Shown here: one piece after another, positions 15,056 through 21,560 of the stretch
Layout: each line of letters starts with the position of its first letter
Position numbering within the stretch: position 1 is the stretch's first letter
DNA from: CAVPRW01 sp046727435 [NCBI: bacterium]
GTDB lineage: Bacteria; Tectomicrobia; Entotheonellia; J063
DNA length: 30,703 bases
Reading direction: 5' to 3'
NCBI GenBank assembly: GCA_046727435.1
Contig: JBKPCR010000457.1
Location: 1 to 30,703, forward strand
Position numbers and translations under genes: made by a program
The notes under the pieces: generated by a model
Told to the model about the DNA's origin: nothing
Database searches by the model: none
The model's input: the letters and a program-made list of their open reading frames with translations, nothing else

Positions 15056-15483
15056 CTAGGGTTAGCTAAGATACCGCATAATCAGGAGACAGTTAGAGCG
15101 AAGCCTCGTGACGAGTAAAGAATTGCGCCTGCCCGCATAATCTGATACTCTGCCCTCAACATGCGGGGGCCAAACGCCCCCTGATCCCACTGCTAATGCA
15201 TCCACAGCAGTGGCTGAATTGTGCTCACCCTCCACGCTCTCCCCCCGACTGCCCCTATAGGCTATGCTCCTGTCGCCTCTGTTGCTGCTTCTGTGGCCTA
15301 TGTCAACACTAGATACCTGCATGAGGCGTATCAGCGGTATCATCCAAGGGCATGAGCTGCCGATCCCCCATGTCCCCTCTTATGGCAATGCCGGAGAGAT
15401 TGTGGGTACAATACTAAAAATATTCGGTGTATGCGCGGAGTCTCACAGGATACGAACACGGTGATGTCAGAAAGGTGATGACG
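15056..15483. other. Non-coding spacer inside the island
   Basis: These 428 bases between the truncated IS end and the secreted-protein gene carry no gene I can support. A 7-bp inverted repeat CCCGCAT/ATGCGGG (about 15135-15171) and a small CTCGT/ACGAG hairpin (about 15105) are the only structure I see. Confidence 0.4.
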
Positions 15484-15867
15484 ATGGGAACACAGCAGAA
15501 GTGGATGGGGATGATCGTCATACTAGCGACGCTGCTCTTGGGCAGCGCGGGGCCAGGGTATGCGTGGCGAGGCGGATGGCATGGAGGCCACGGGTGGGGC
15601 GGCCCTCGGGTTGGCATCGGCATCGGCATCGGGCCATTCTGGGGACCGTATTGGGGGCCATACTGGGGGTCCTATGCCTACCCCTATGGCTACCCGCCCG
15701 TCGTCACCGTGCCATCCACCCAAGTCTATGTGCAACCCTCAGCACCGGCCGCTGCCCAGCCTCCTCCATCAGCCTATTGGTATTACTGTGACAATCCACG
15801 GGGGTATTATCCCTACGTGCAGCAATGTCCAGGGGGATGGCGACCGGTGACCCCCACGCCGCCATAA
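15484..15867 (+). CDS. Secreted Gly/Tyr/Pro-rich small protein
   Basis: A 127-aa exported protein. A signal peptide covers about residues 1-27 (MIVILATLLLGSAGPGYA). The mature part has a low-complexity stretch of Trp, Gly and Tyr, including tandem GPYWGPYWGSYAYPYGYPP and a short GIGIGIG repeat. It ends in a conserved-looking module: YWYYCDNPRGYYPYVQQC, then PGGWRPVTP. This C-terminal Y-C-x-n-Y-Y-P-Y-V-x-x-C-P-x-G-W module is widespread in small secreted proteins of Proteobacteria and relatives, with unknown function. I chose ATG 15484 because AAAGG is 8 bases upstream; ATG 15478 is too close to it. Cell-envelope localisation is likely. Confidence 0.75.
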   Translation: MGTQQKWMGMIVILATLLLGSAGPGYAWRGGWHGGHGWGGPRVGIGIGIGPFWGPYWGPYWGSYAYPYGYPPVVTVPSTQVYVQPSAPAAAQPPPSAYWYYCDNPRGYYPYVQQCPGGWRPVTPTPP

Positions 15868-16084
15868 GCCCGAGGCTACAGGTCCCCGCGCCAATCATCC
15901 TGCGCGGTTATCCTCCGTCCCGAGATGCGACAGGGGGGTGCGGGTTTGGCAAGGTGGGTATCCCCCCCACCCTTGGGCGTTGATGGTGGGGCAGCCTGAG
16001 GAGTTTAGCAGGGTTGTAGAGGTGGGGCGATGGGTGGGACCGACCTCAGCATGTCGGCTTCGTGCCGAGGTTCAGGACGCTAGG

Positions 16085-16285
16085 CTATGAGGATGTCGCT
16101 GGTGAAGCTAATTCGGCGTCGAGTTGCTCGAGGAGCTTCTTGAGCAACACCTCTTCGTGCTTGAGGTTCTGCCGGAACTGCCAAGAGTCTGTATGCGCAA
16201 TCTCCATCGAGAGATCAGACACATAACTGCTGAGTGCCCTTCGGAGGGCCGCCGCTTCCTCTTGGGTCAAGGTGATCTGGGCCAT
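16085..16285 (-). CDS. Small coiled-coil protein, unknown function
   Basis: A 66-aa protein predicted to be almost wholly helical: ITLTQEEAAALRRALSSYV, then DLSMEIAHTDSWQFRQNLK and HEEVLLKKLLEQLDAEL. The heptad-like leucines suggest a helical hairpin or coiled coil. GGGAG lies 9 bases before the ATG. It resembles short orphan proteins common in uncultivated soil phyla, but I cannot name a family. No neighbour indicates a role. Confidence 0.6.
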   Translation of the reverse strand: MAQITLTQEEAAALRRALSSYVSDLSMEIAHTDSWQFRQNLKHEEVLLKKLLEQLDAELASPATSS

Positions 16286-16490
16286 CGATTGGCTCCCTGT
16301 CCATCGCTCACATCAACACTTGAGAAACTCTGACCACCTTTCTGCAACCAAGCGTATGAATAATATAGCGTAGCCCCGCGTCCGGTGCAACGGTGAGCTT
16401 ATCCCCATCACTGCTTCAGCCGATCAGCTAGCTTGTACCCCTCATTCTAAAGGAAAACGCCGAAATCAAAAAACTGCGCCCTATCCTTGA

Positions 16491-16862
16491 GTTTTAGGCC
16501 CTCGCGCCAAGTTCACTGCAACATACGACATCAAGAAGGAAGCTGGTTCAACGATCGGCATTGGAAAGTGTAGGGGACAGCCATGCATCACGCTCACCTT
16601 TCAAGAAATCACAACGGGGGACGATGATTTGCCGCAGGCCAGTCTTAGGTTGGCTGGGGAGTTGTTAGATTCTGTGATTCCTGCAAAGAGCGCCCATTTC
16701 ATGTTTCCATTCAAGCGTGGCTGCAAATTGATCTTTGACGTGGGTCCTTATCAGGTCACATCTGTGGTAGAGGAAGATCGTCTTTCTGATTTACGCGTGG
16801 GCGTCGGCATTTCGATAATAAACTTCTATCCGGGAATCTACAACCGTGAGCGGGGGTGCTAA
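16491..16862 (+). pseudogene. Open frame lacking a conventional start, probably 5'-truncated gene
   Basis: The frame is open from 16491 to a stop at 16860-16862 and reads as plausible protein throughout: KFTATYDIKKEAGSTIGIG, CITLTFQEITTGDDDLPQA, then ASLRLAGELLDSVIPAKS, HFMFPFKRGCKLIFDVG and GVGISIINFYPGIYNRE. The only conventional start, TTG at 16629, would discard the first third of this protein-like sequence. The frame is therefore likely a gene that lost its 5' end, or one frameshifted just upstream at about 16488. I do not recognise the family. Confidence 0.45.
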
Positions 16863-16952
16863 GGCCGGTTGTACGGGGCTTGCCTGGGTCAGACCTGCCC
16901 ACTCTAACAGCTAGGTAGGGGGCTGCGACCCAAACAGGAGCAACCCCAGCCA

Positions 16953-17333
16953 TTACTGCGTAGCATCCTTAACCCACCTCCACCGGCTGGACCTCGGCTT
17001 CGCTCCGCTTGAAGCTGCACTCCGCCTCGGCCCTTTACAGTTCATAGGCTCAATCATCAGTCTCACCAGTGGCATGGCCCGCTTCCGGTAACACGAATGC
17101 ACGGCCAGCCTGCTGCCTTTGAGCTTGGCTAAGTCTCTGACCGGCGTGAAGCCGCCTAGCAGCAAGCCATCCACGCTGGTGATGTCATCAGTCCCCGGCT
17201 GCCACCTGCACCAGTAGCAGCGCACGGGCTCACCCTCGCGGGTGACGACGCCCGCACTGACAACCAGCTCTTTGACGGGCAGGATGGGGCTAATACCTTT
17301 AATGCCTATGTTGGTGTGCCATTTCAGTTGCAT
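16953..17333 (-). CDS. Unknown island protein with a strong phage-type ribosome site
   Basis: A 126-aa protein starting MQLKWHTNIGIKGISPILP. I chose the ATG at 17333 because AAAGGAG lies 7 bases upstream; open frame before it lacks such a signal. The N-terminal half looks like mixed beta structure with RCYWCRWQPG (one Cys-x-x-Cys); the C-terminal end is basic and Ser/Arg-rich (SSGAKPRSSRWRWVK). Family unknown. It shares strand and ribosome-site style with the genes at 18559 and 18904, suggesting one co-inherited set of small phage-like genes. Confidence 0.6.
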   Translation of the reverse strand: MQLKWHTNIGIKGISPILPVKELVVSAGVVTREGEPVRCYWCRWQPGTDDITSVDGLLLGGFTPVRDLAKLKGSRLAVHSCYRKRAMPLVRLMIEPMNCKGPRRSAASSGAKPRSSRWRWVKDATQ

Positions 17334-17614
17334 TGTTAGCTCCTTTGTTGGTTGTGGGGGATGGGGAGCTGGCAATCCAGTCCCCTTGGAGGCATCGGCT
17401 AACCGATCCTTCACAAAGCATGCGCTAACTCATCCTTGACAGAGCGAGGCGGCGAAGCGTCACCGCGAAGCCGCCGAGCAATCTACTCTCTACACGGGAC
17501 CCCCTCGGGCCGCTCTGTGCTAGCGCAGGGGCGGGGATGCGGACCTACATACACTGCAGGGCCTGAGCTGGGGGCTTCAGGAGATACTGCAGCGCGGCCC
17601 GCAGCTTCTTAGGG

Positions 17615-17815
17615 CTATCTCTCAGCATCCCGAGGGCACAATTGCATTGCCTCCAGAGCAGCCCTCTGGTACGGCCAGTGCGGGTAGCTGTGATCTAGGT
17701 GCAGCTCCTGGTCATCAGCCCTACAGATGGCACACTGACCACCTTGCAGGTCATACAGCGCCTGCCGCTCATCGGGGGTGCAGTTGGGGCGCGGGTGCGC
17801 CCGCCGCTTAGCCAT
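17615..17815 (-). CDS. HNH-endonuclease-like small protein
   Basis: A 66-aa protein. QALYDLQGGQCAICR followed by LHLDHSYP is the first half of an HNH nuclease fold: the zinc-binding Cys-x-x-Cys and the His-Asp-His-type catalytic strand. The second half is irregular: LCPRDAER ends at a stop where relatives have L-C-x-x-C-N and more. A weakly similar continuation follows the stop out to about 17560, so truncation is possible. The ATG at 17815 overlaps the end of the upstream small zinc-ribbon gene by 8 bases, implying coupled translation. Nuclease activity is doubtful because the last metal-binding cysteine is missing. Confidence 0.6.
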   Translation of the reverse strand: MAKRRAHPRPNCTPDERQALYDLQGGQCAICRADDQELHLDHSYPHWPYQRAALEAMQLCPRDAER

Positions 17816-17969
17816 CCTCGCCACCCCCCAGCGGGGCCAGTCTGCTGAGGCACCAGTCCTCACATAGCTGACAGAGGCTGCGTCTGACCGTGCTAAAGCC
17901 CCGATAGAAAAGCTTAGCGGGCTGATCGCGGCAACAAGTAGCGCAGTAGTGGGTTGTCGGTTTCATCAT
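17808..17969 (-). CDS. 53-aa cysteine-rich zinc-ribbon protein
   Basis: A short gene overlapping the HNH-like gene. It reads MMKPTTHYCATCCRDQPAKL, then SLCQLCEDWCLSRLAP. Two Cys-x-x-Cys knuckles (C9/C12 and C33/C36) with extra cysteines at 13 and 40 are spaced as in a small zinc ribbon. Its stop lies 6 bases into the next gene (ATGGCTAA arrangement), a typical phage-style overlap. No good ribosome site precedes the two candidate ATGs (17969, 17966). Function unknown; nucleic-acid or protein binding is plausible. Confidence 0.55.
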   Translation of the reverse strand: MMKPTTHYCATCCRDQPAKLFYRGFSTVRRSLCQLCEDWCLSRLAPLGGGEDG

Positions 17970-17986
17970 GTGCGTTGGGCTGGCCA

Positions 17987-18559
17987 CTAGACCCGCCCCC
18001 TTGCCGCCTGCCTGCGATTAAACCCCTCAGAGTCTCTGGAGGCTCTACACAGCAGAACGGGGGTAGGGAGATCAGAAAATGTGTCCCTCAGACTGCCGTT
18101 AGCACGTCTGGCTGGTTCTACGAATCGTTTCAGGGGGGTAGCGGGTATGATCATAGCTGTAACGCTTTCAGACGCCCTCTTTTTGGCAATTCTCTCAGAG
18201 TTGGCTCGGCAGGCAACCACCCGGCATTTTGTTGAGCAATGATTCTGCTTAGCATTGCCTGTCAGGGGTTTACCATAAGAACAGAGGCGCTCGGGGGCCA
18301 CGGCCTCAGAGGCGGCTGCCGTGTCGGCGTCAGTGTCACTATAATCAGCTATAGCCATTCTTTCCCCTCGCTGCTGTCGCCCAGCAAGACGACAAACAAC
18401 CTCATAGGGGAAGTGGTAGGTTTGAAAGTCGAGCTTGCAGCCACCGGAGAGATGGACCAGGCTGCGGAGCTGGCCATCGACGGCAGAGTCAAGACAGCGG
18501 ACAAGCAAATAATAGGGATCTTCGGCAGAGATGCCAGACAGGTGGGGGGTGGTGCTCAT
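17987..18559 (-). CDS. Unknown island protein with a C-terminal zinc-binding motif
   Basis: A 190-aa protein whose ATG at 18559 has AAAGGAG about 9 bases upstream. The N-terminal half (MSTTPHLSGISAEDPYYLL, then YHFPYEVVCRLAGRQQRGE) is unfamiliar. The second half holds CSYGKPLTGNAKQNHCSTKC followed by RVVACRAN, resembling zinc fingers of the form C-x2-C-x(n)-Y-C-S-x2-C-R-x-x-A-x-R-A. Here the second cysteine of the first knuckle is replaced by Gly, so metal binding may be impaired or use other residues. The tail is Arg-rich. Likely DNA-associated by analogy; function unknown. Confidence 0.6.
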   Translation of the reverse strand: MSTTPHLSGISAEDPYYLLVRCLDSAVDGQLRSLVHLSGGCKLDFQTYHFPYEVVCRLAGRQQRGERMAIADYSDTDADTAAASEAVAPERLCSYGKPLTGNAKQNHCSTKCRVVACRANSERIAKKRASESVTAMIIPATPLKRFVEPARRANGSLRDTFSDLPTPVLLCRASRDSEGFNRRQAARGRV

Positions 18560-18640
18560 GGTGGGTAACTCCTTTGTTTAGGCGGGTTTTGGGGTGGGCT
18601 GGCGGGCCTGTTACGGCCCCACAGCATTTATATGCCGATG

Positions 18641-18904
18641 CTAATCAAGCGTAAACGGCTGCAGGGTAACCTCCTCTTTAGGTCGCTGCCCTTTCCATTT
18701 CTGGACATATTCAGTTTCAGTAAGCCTTGCCCGGCCCTGGGGCGACTGCCAGGCATGGGCGGCATGCTGGATGAAAGTCTGGAGAGCCTCCTCAGTGGTA
18801 GCCCCGGTTAGCTCCATGAAGCTGCGGAGGGCCTTATAAACTGCTTTGTCCAATTGACGACAATGAAAGCCTGTGACTCTGGTCTTACCTGCGGTGGTGA
18901 TCAT
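18641..18904 (-). CDS. Small helical protein, unknown function
   Basis: An 87-aa protein. I prefer the ATG at 18904 because AAGGAG lies 6 bases upstream; an ATG at 18919 would overlap that ribosome site. Sequence: a short N-terminus, FHCRQLDKAVYKALRSFME, then LTGATTEEALQTFIQHAAH and a charged tail. The central helix pair resembles ribbon-helix-helix-type or oligomerisation helices, but no firm family match can be made by eye. It is first in the minus-strand block of small island genes and divergent from the RRM gene. Confidence 0.55.
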   Translation of the reverse strand: MITTAGKTRVTGFHCRQLDKAVYKALRSFMELTGATTEEALQTFIQHAAHAWQSPQGRARLTETEYVQKWKGQRPKEEVTLQPFTLD

Positions 18905-19022
18905 GCTGGACTCCTTCATGTATATGGCCCCCCACAGCGGGGTGGCCGTCAGTGGGTTGATTACGTGGATGTAACGGAAATAAACAGTTGCGATGAGGAG
19001 CAGGGGAGATGACATATAGTTG

Positions 19023-19053
19023 TTGCAACACACATCTACTGCATTGCTATATT
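19023..19053 (+). promoter_or_regulatory. Candidate promoter with extended -10 for the RRM gene
   Basis: TTGCAA (19023-19028) and TATATT (19048-19053) with a TGC extension just before the latter resemble a sigma-70 promoter with an extended -10. The 19-base spacer is long, which the extended -10 may offset. It would give a leader of about 80 bases before the RRM start at 19142. The palindrome GTTGCAAC overlaps the -35 and could be an operator. Confidence 0.4.
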
Positions 19054-19141
19054 GCGTCCGCTTCGGTATGCTCCACAATCTGTAGTCGCATCTGGCCAGG
19101 GCATGGGAAGCCTTGTCACGGAGGTTAGGGGAGAGGTGTGC

Positions 19142-19453
19142 ATGAATATCTACGTTGGCGGTTTGTCGTATGACGCGACAGAGGCGGACCTGCGCGAGGC
19201 CTTTGAAGCGTTTGGGGTTGTCACCTCGGTCAATATCATCAAAGATCAGTTCAGCGGTCAGTCCAGGGGCTTTGGCTTTGTGGAGATGCCTACCGCAGCC
19301 GAGGCACAGGCCGCCATTAGTGGCCTCAACGGTCAAGAGTTACGGGGGCGGACGCTCAATGTCAATGAGGCACGTCCCCGCACGGAGAACCGCCCCGGTG
19401 GACCGCGAAGAGGCCAAGGCGGGGGCGGGCAAGGCGGTCGGCGACGCTTCTAG
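19142..19453 (+). CDS. RRM-domain RNA-binding protein
   Basis: A 103-aa single RRM protein of the bacterial (cyanobacterial Rbp-like) type. RNP2 is IYVGGL (residues 3-8) and RNP1 is RGFGFVEM (42-49), with both pairs of stacking aromatics in place. The RRM is followed by an Arg/Gly-rich tail (GGPRRGQGGGGQGGRRRF) that adds non-specific RNA affinity. The ATG at 19142 gives the exact family N-terminus; the frame is open further upstream without signal. Such proteins bind AU-rich or structured RNA and often rise in cold. It is unusual as island cargo, but its codon use does not stand out from the host. Confidence 0.93.
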   Translation: MNIYVGGLSYDATEADLREAFEAFGVVTSVNIIKDQFSGQSRGFGFVEMPTAAEAQAAISGLNGQELRGRTLNVNEARPRTENRPGGPRRGQGGGGQGGRRRF

Positions 19454-19460
19454 GCACCGA

Positions 19461-20234
19461 CTAGCGACTGATCCGCTCCCGGCCAACATAGATATGATTG
19501 CCGTCAAGGATGGGGCATATTTGCGTCACGGTGTGTCCGCTGGGCTCTACGATGGCCACGGCAAAAGCATTAATCCAGTTGGCGAGGCCCACGATATACT
19601 CAGGATCGAGGCGGCACATGGCCCCGAGTTCCACGCCTTGCAACTGCCCGCCATGCGTGCGGAGGAAGACGCTAGCGGCTCTGTGGACATGGCCATGGAT
19701 GATGCTACGGTGGTATTGCTGGATATGTTTGAGGGCAGGTTGACCGCTCTGTTGACTGAGATTGTGGCCATGCAGGCAGAGGGCGTCACCCAGCTCAAAC
19801 GGTTTGCCGTGGGGCTTAAAGAGCCATCCTGCATTGTCAAGGCCCAACAACTTGGGGATGGTCAGACCGGGGAGGCAGGCCAGCTCAGGAGCTTTGGTGG
19901 CCAAATAACGGGCCAGGCGGGCGTCACAGTGGTTGCTGCCCAGCCAGACACGGGTAGGCACTGAGGCGAGGCGGGCCATGTGCTGCGTGGCTATATCTAT
20001 TTCATCTTGCAGTGTGCGGGTGTCGTTGGGGTTTTTGACGTGGCTGCTGATGGTGCGGCCATCGATCCAGTCGCCAGCCAGCACAACACCGACCGGCTTA
20101 AGGGCCTTAACAGCAGCAAAAAATACCTCAAGGGCTTCTGGGCTGTGGTGGGGTATCTGGGCATCGCTAGCAATGAGCCAGAGACCGGCTTGCGAGTGTT
20201 GCATGGGGGCGGGGGTACTGTGGGGGCGTGCCAT
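19461..20234 (-). CDS. Calcineurin-like metallophosphoesterase, phage type
   Basis: A 257-aa enzyme of the calcineurin-like family. The metal-site motifs are in order: SDAQIPH with Asp24, AGDWIDG with Asp55, GSNHCD with Asn101-His102, LHGHN with His155/His157, and HGHVHR with His180/His182. The first motif has Gln where most members have D-x-H, a variation shared with phage and plasmid relatives (S-D-x-Q-x-P). Those relatives are of unknown substrate. ATG 20234 lacks a clear ribosome site; Met11 is an alternative. It converges with the RRM gene with only 7 bases between stops. The active site looks complete, so it is probably functional. Confidence 0.85.
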   Translation of the reverse strand: MARPHSTPAPMQHSQAGLWLIASDAQIPHHSPEALEVFFAAVKALKPVGVVLAGDWIDGRTISSHVKNPNDTRTLQDEIDIATQHMARLASVPTRVWLGSNHCDARLARYLATKAPELACLPGLTIPKLLGLDNAGWLFKPHGKPFELGDALCLHGHNLSQQSGQPALKHIQQYHRSIIHGHVHRAASVFLRTHGGQLQGVELGAMCRLDPEYIVGLANWINAFAVAIVEPSGHTVTQICPILDGNHIYVGRERISR

Positions 20235-20575
20235 CTAGATCACGTACAGTCCTTGTCGCGCATCCCGGCGGTCCAGACCCGGCTGGTCGCTTGGCGCATG
20301 CGGCCGCGTTGGACGCAGCTGTTGATCGGCTCGAGGCGCCAGCGCCGCCGAGAGCTCGTCCGATGGCGCGCTTTGTGGGCGCGCCGGCGCCGCCCGTGGA
20401 GGGTCCAGTCGGCCAGGTCCCCCACGCAGGCGTCCGCCAAGGGGAATACCACCGCGGTCCACTCGTCCACGGTCAGACGTGTCACATCCCACACCTCGCT
20501 GGTCTGGGTGGGGAGATCGCGATCCCGTCACATGGCCTGTGCCTCCTTTCGTGCCAGGCCCAGTATAACCCAAAT
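20235..20575 (-). pseudogene. Degenerate transposase N-terminal remnant, IS5-like
   Basis: The minus strand reads WDVTRLTVDEWTAVVFPLAD, then VGDLADWTLHGRRRRAHKAR, which resembles the start of IS5/IS1182-like transposases. The sequence then continues in another frame as ALAPRADQQLRPTRPHAPSD, where such proteins have L-P-x-P-E-D-x-L-L-F. So a frameshift lies near 20350 and the rest of the transposase is missing. The remnant sits exactly where the integrase gene loses its 5' half, so its insertion and later deletion probably caused that truncation. Family placement is tentative. Confidence 0.45.
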
Positions 20576-20579
20576 CGTG

Positions 20580-21163
20580 ATGAACTCTATTGACCTTGCC
20601 AATAGGGCCGTGATAGTCAGGCGGACATGGGGCTCAGGGGGGCTGTAGGCGAGGCCCGCTTTAACAGCCCTAAGAGTGGCAAAGAGCGGGTGGTTGATCT
20701 CATGCCCGCTGCTGTCGAGGCCATTAAACCCGTGATCCCCACCAGAGAGCCTACAACCATGCTGTGGCCTGATATTGATCCTGTCACGTTTTACTACAAG
20801 GCATGGCGTCCGCTGATGACAGCCAGCGGCCTCCCCTACCGCAAGCCCCATGCTCTGCGTCATACTTACGCTAGTCTGCTCCTGGCCAAGGGCGTCAGCG
20901 TGGCGTATGTCCAGGCTCAGCTCGGGCATCACAACATCAAAATCACCGTGGACACGTATGGGCACTTCATGCCGAGGGCTCGTATACGGTTTGTGGATCA
21001 GCTCGAAGACATCACCCAGGCGTCACCTCCCCCAGTGGATGATGAAGCTAAGGCCCATAAAGCCTATGGGGTAACGACAGCTGGAAATAGTGTAAGGGCT
21101 GCTGAAGAAAGGGATATTTCCCCAAAAACGAGATGTTCGGACACTGCAGTTTCATGTGGTTGA
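20580..21163 (+). pseudogene. int: Tyrosine site-specific integrase, 5'-truncated and frameshifted
   Basis: The C-terminal catalytic half of a phage/ICE-type integrase. SIDLANRAVIVRRTWGSGG is read in one phase. After a GGGGGG tract (20637-20642) the protein continues in another phase with GEARFNSPKSGKERVVDLMP. Later come the catalytic box HALRHTYASLLL (His, Arg), LGHHNIKITVDTYGHF with the second His and nucleophile Tyr, and an acidic tail. The N-terminal arm- and core-binding domains and the first catalytic Arg are absent, replaced upstream by a transposase remnant. The 3' end runs through the right 50-bp repeat, as expected for an integrase next to its own attachment site. It should not be active. 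Confidence 0.88.
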
Positions 21164-21542
21164 CTGCTTCCTCGTAGCTCCCCCACACACTCCCCGATTG
21201 AAATAGCACATGCACATCGTTGCCCCAGGTCTGGCGCACGATATCGAACAAGCGCAGGCCGTTACCGTAGTTGTAATATTTGCTAGCGATGTAGGATGGA
21301 TCGATGCGCCGCTCGATCGTTTCATGAATGAACTGCAGCCACTCGGCGTGAGTGTCGGGAAAGTCGATATCGAAAGTATAATGATCGAAAGCGATATGCT
21401 CGATCAGCTTCCAGGCCACGTCAAAGGCCCCCAGATGGACGATCTCATACTGCCGACCGACGGATTCCACGATCTGCCGCGCCGCTCCAGGGAAATCTTC
21501 TACGAGTAAGATGCTCTCATACCGGTTCTCGCTGCTCAACAC
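21048..21542 (-). CDS. Receiver-like domain protein; 3' end is the island target
   Basis: A 164-aa protein with N-terminal receiver-type sequence: SILLVEDFPGAARQIVESVG gives the acidic Glu-Asp pocket, and DHYTFDIDFP is where the phosphoacceptor Asp would lie. The remainder (IERRIDPSYIASKYYNYGNG, then VHVLFQSGSVWGS) is divergent from classic CheY. The GTG start at 21542 is close to AAAGGGGAG. The last residues now read FQLSLPHRLYGP, with HRLYGP supplied by island DNA. At the left repeat the same frame would read FQLSLPRPTRSQPS and stop. The island thus inserted in the 3' end and preserved the frame. Phosphotransfer function is uncertain, and no kinase is nearby. Confidence 0.65.
   Translation of the reverse strand: MLSSENRYESILLVEDFPGAARQIVESVGRQYEIVHLGAFDVAWKLIEHIAFDHYTFDIDFPDTHAEWLQFIHETIERRIDPSYIASKYYNYGNGLRLFDIVRQTWGNDVHVLFQSGSVWGSYEEAVNHMKLQCPNISFLGKYPFLQQPLHYFQLSLPHRLYGP
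21068..21117. repeat. Right copy of the 50-bp direct repeat (attR candidate)
   Basis: Exact match to 11310-11359. It is doubly coding here: the plus strand encodes the end of the integrase frame (GVTTAGNSVRAAEERDI) and the minus strand encodes the C-terminal part of the receiver-like protein. The repeat lies directly inside the integrase 3' end, the usual position of an attachment site. Confidence 0.85.
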
Positions 21543-21560
21543 AACTCCCCTTTAGAAGGT

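Larger units (their letters stand above)
11310..21117. mobile_element. Integrated island of about 9.76 kb bounded by a 50-bp direct repeat
   Basis: A perfect 50-bp direct repeat occurs at 11310-11359 and 21068-21117, giving a period of 9,758 bases. A tyrosine integrase gene runs into the right repeat, and the right repeat also encodes part of a minus-strand receiver-like gene. This is the geometry of a site-specific integrative element inserted in a gene 3' end. Contents include an AT-rich small gene, an excisionase-like HTH protein, a split serine recombinase, IS remnants, small zinc-ribbon and HNH-like genes, an RRM protein and a metallophosphoesterase. I see no replication, packaging, conjugation or structural genes. 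The integrase is broken, so the island is probably fixed unless helped in trans. Confidence 0.85.
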
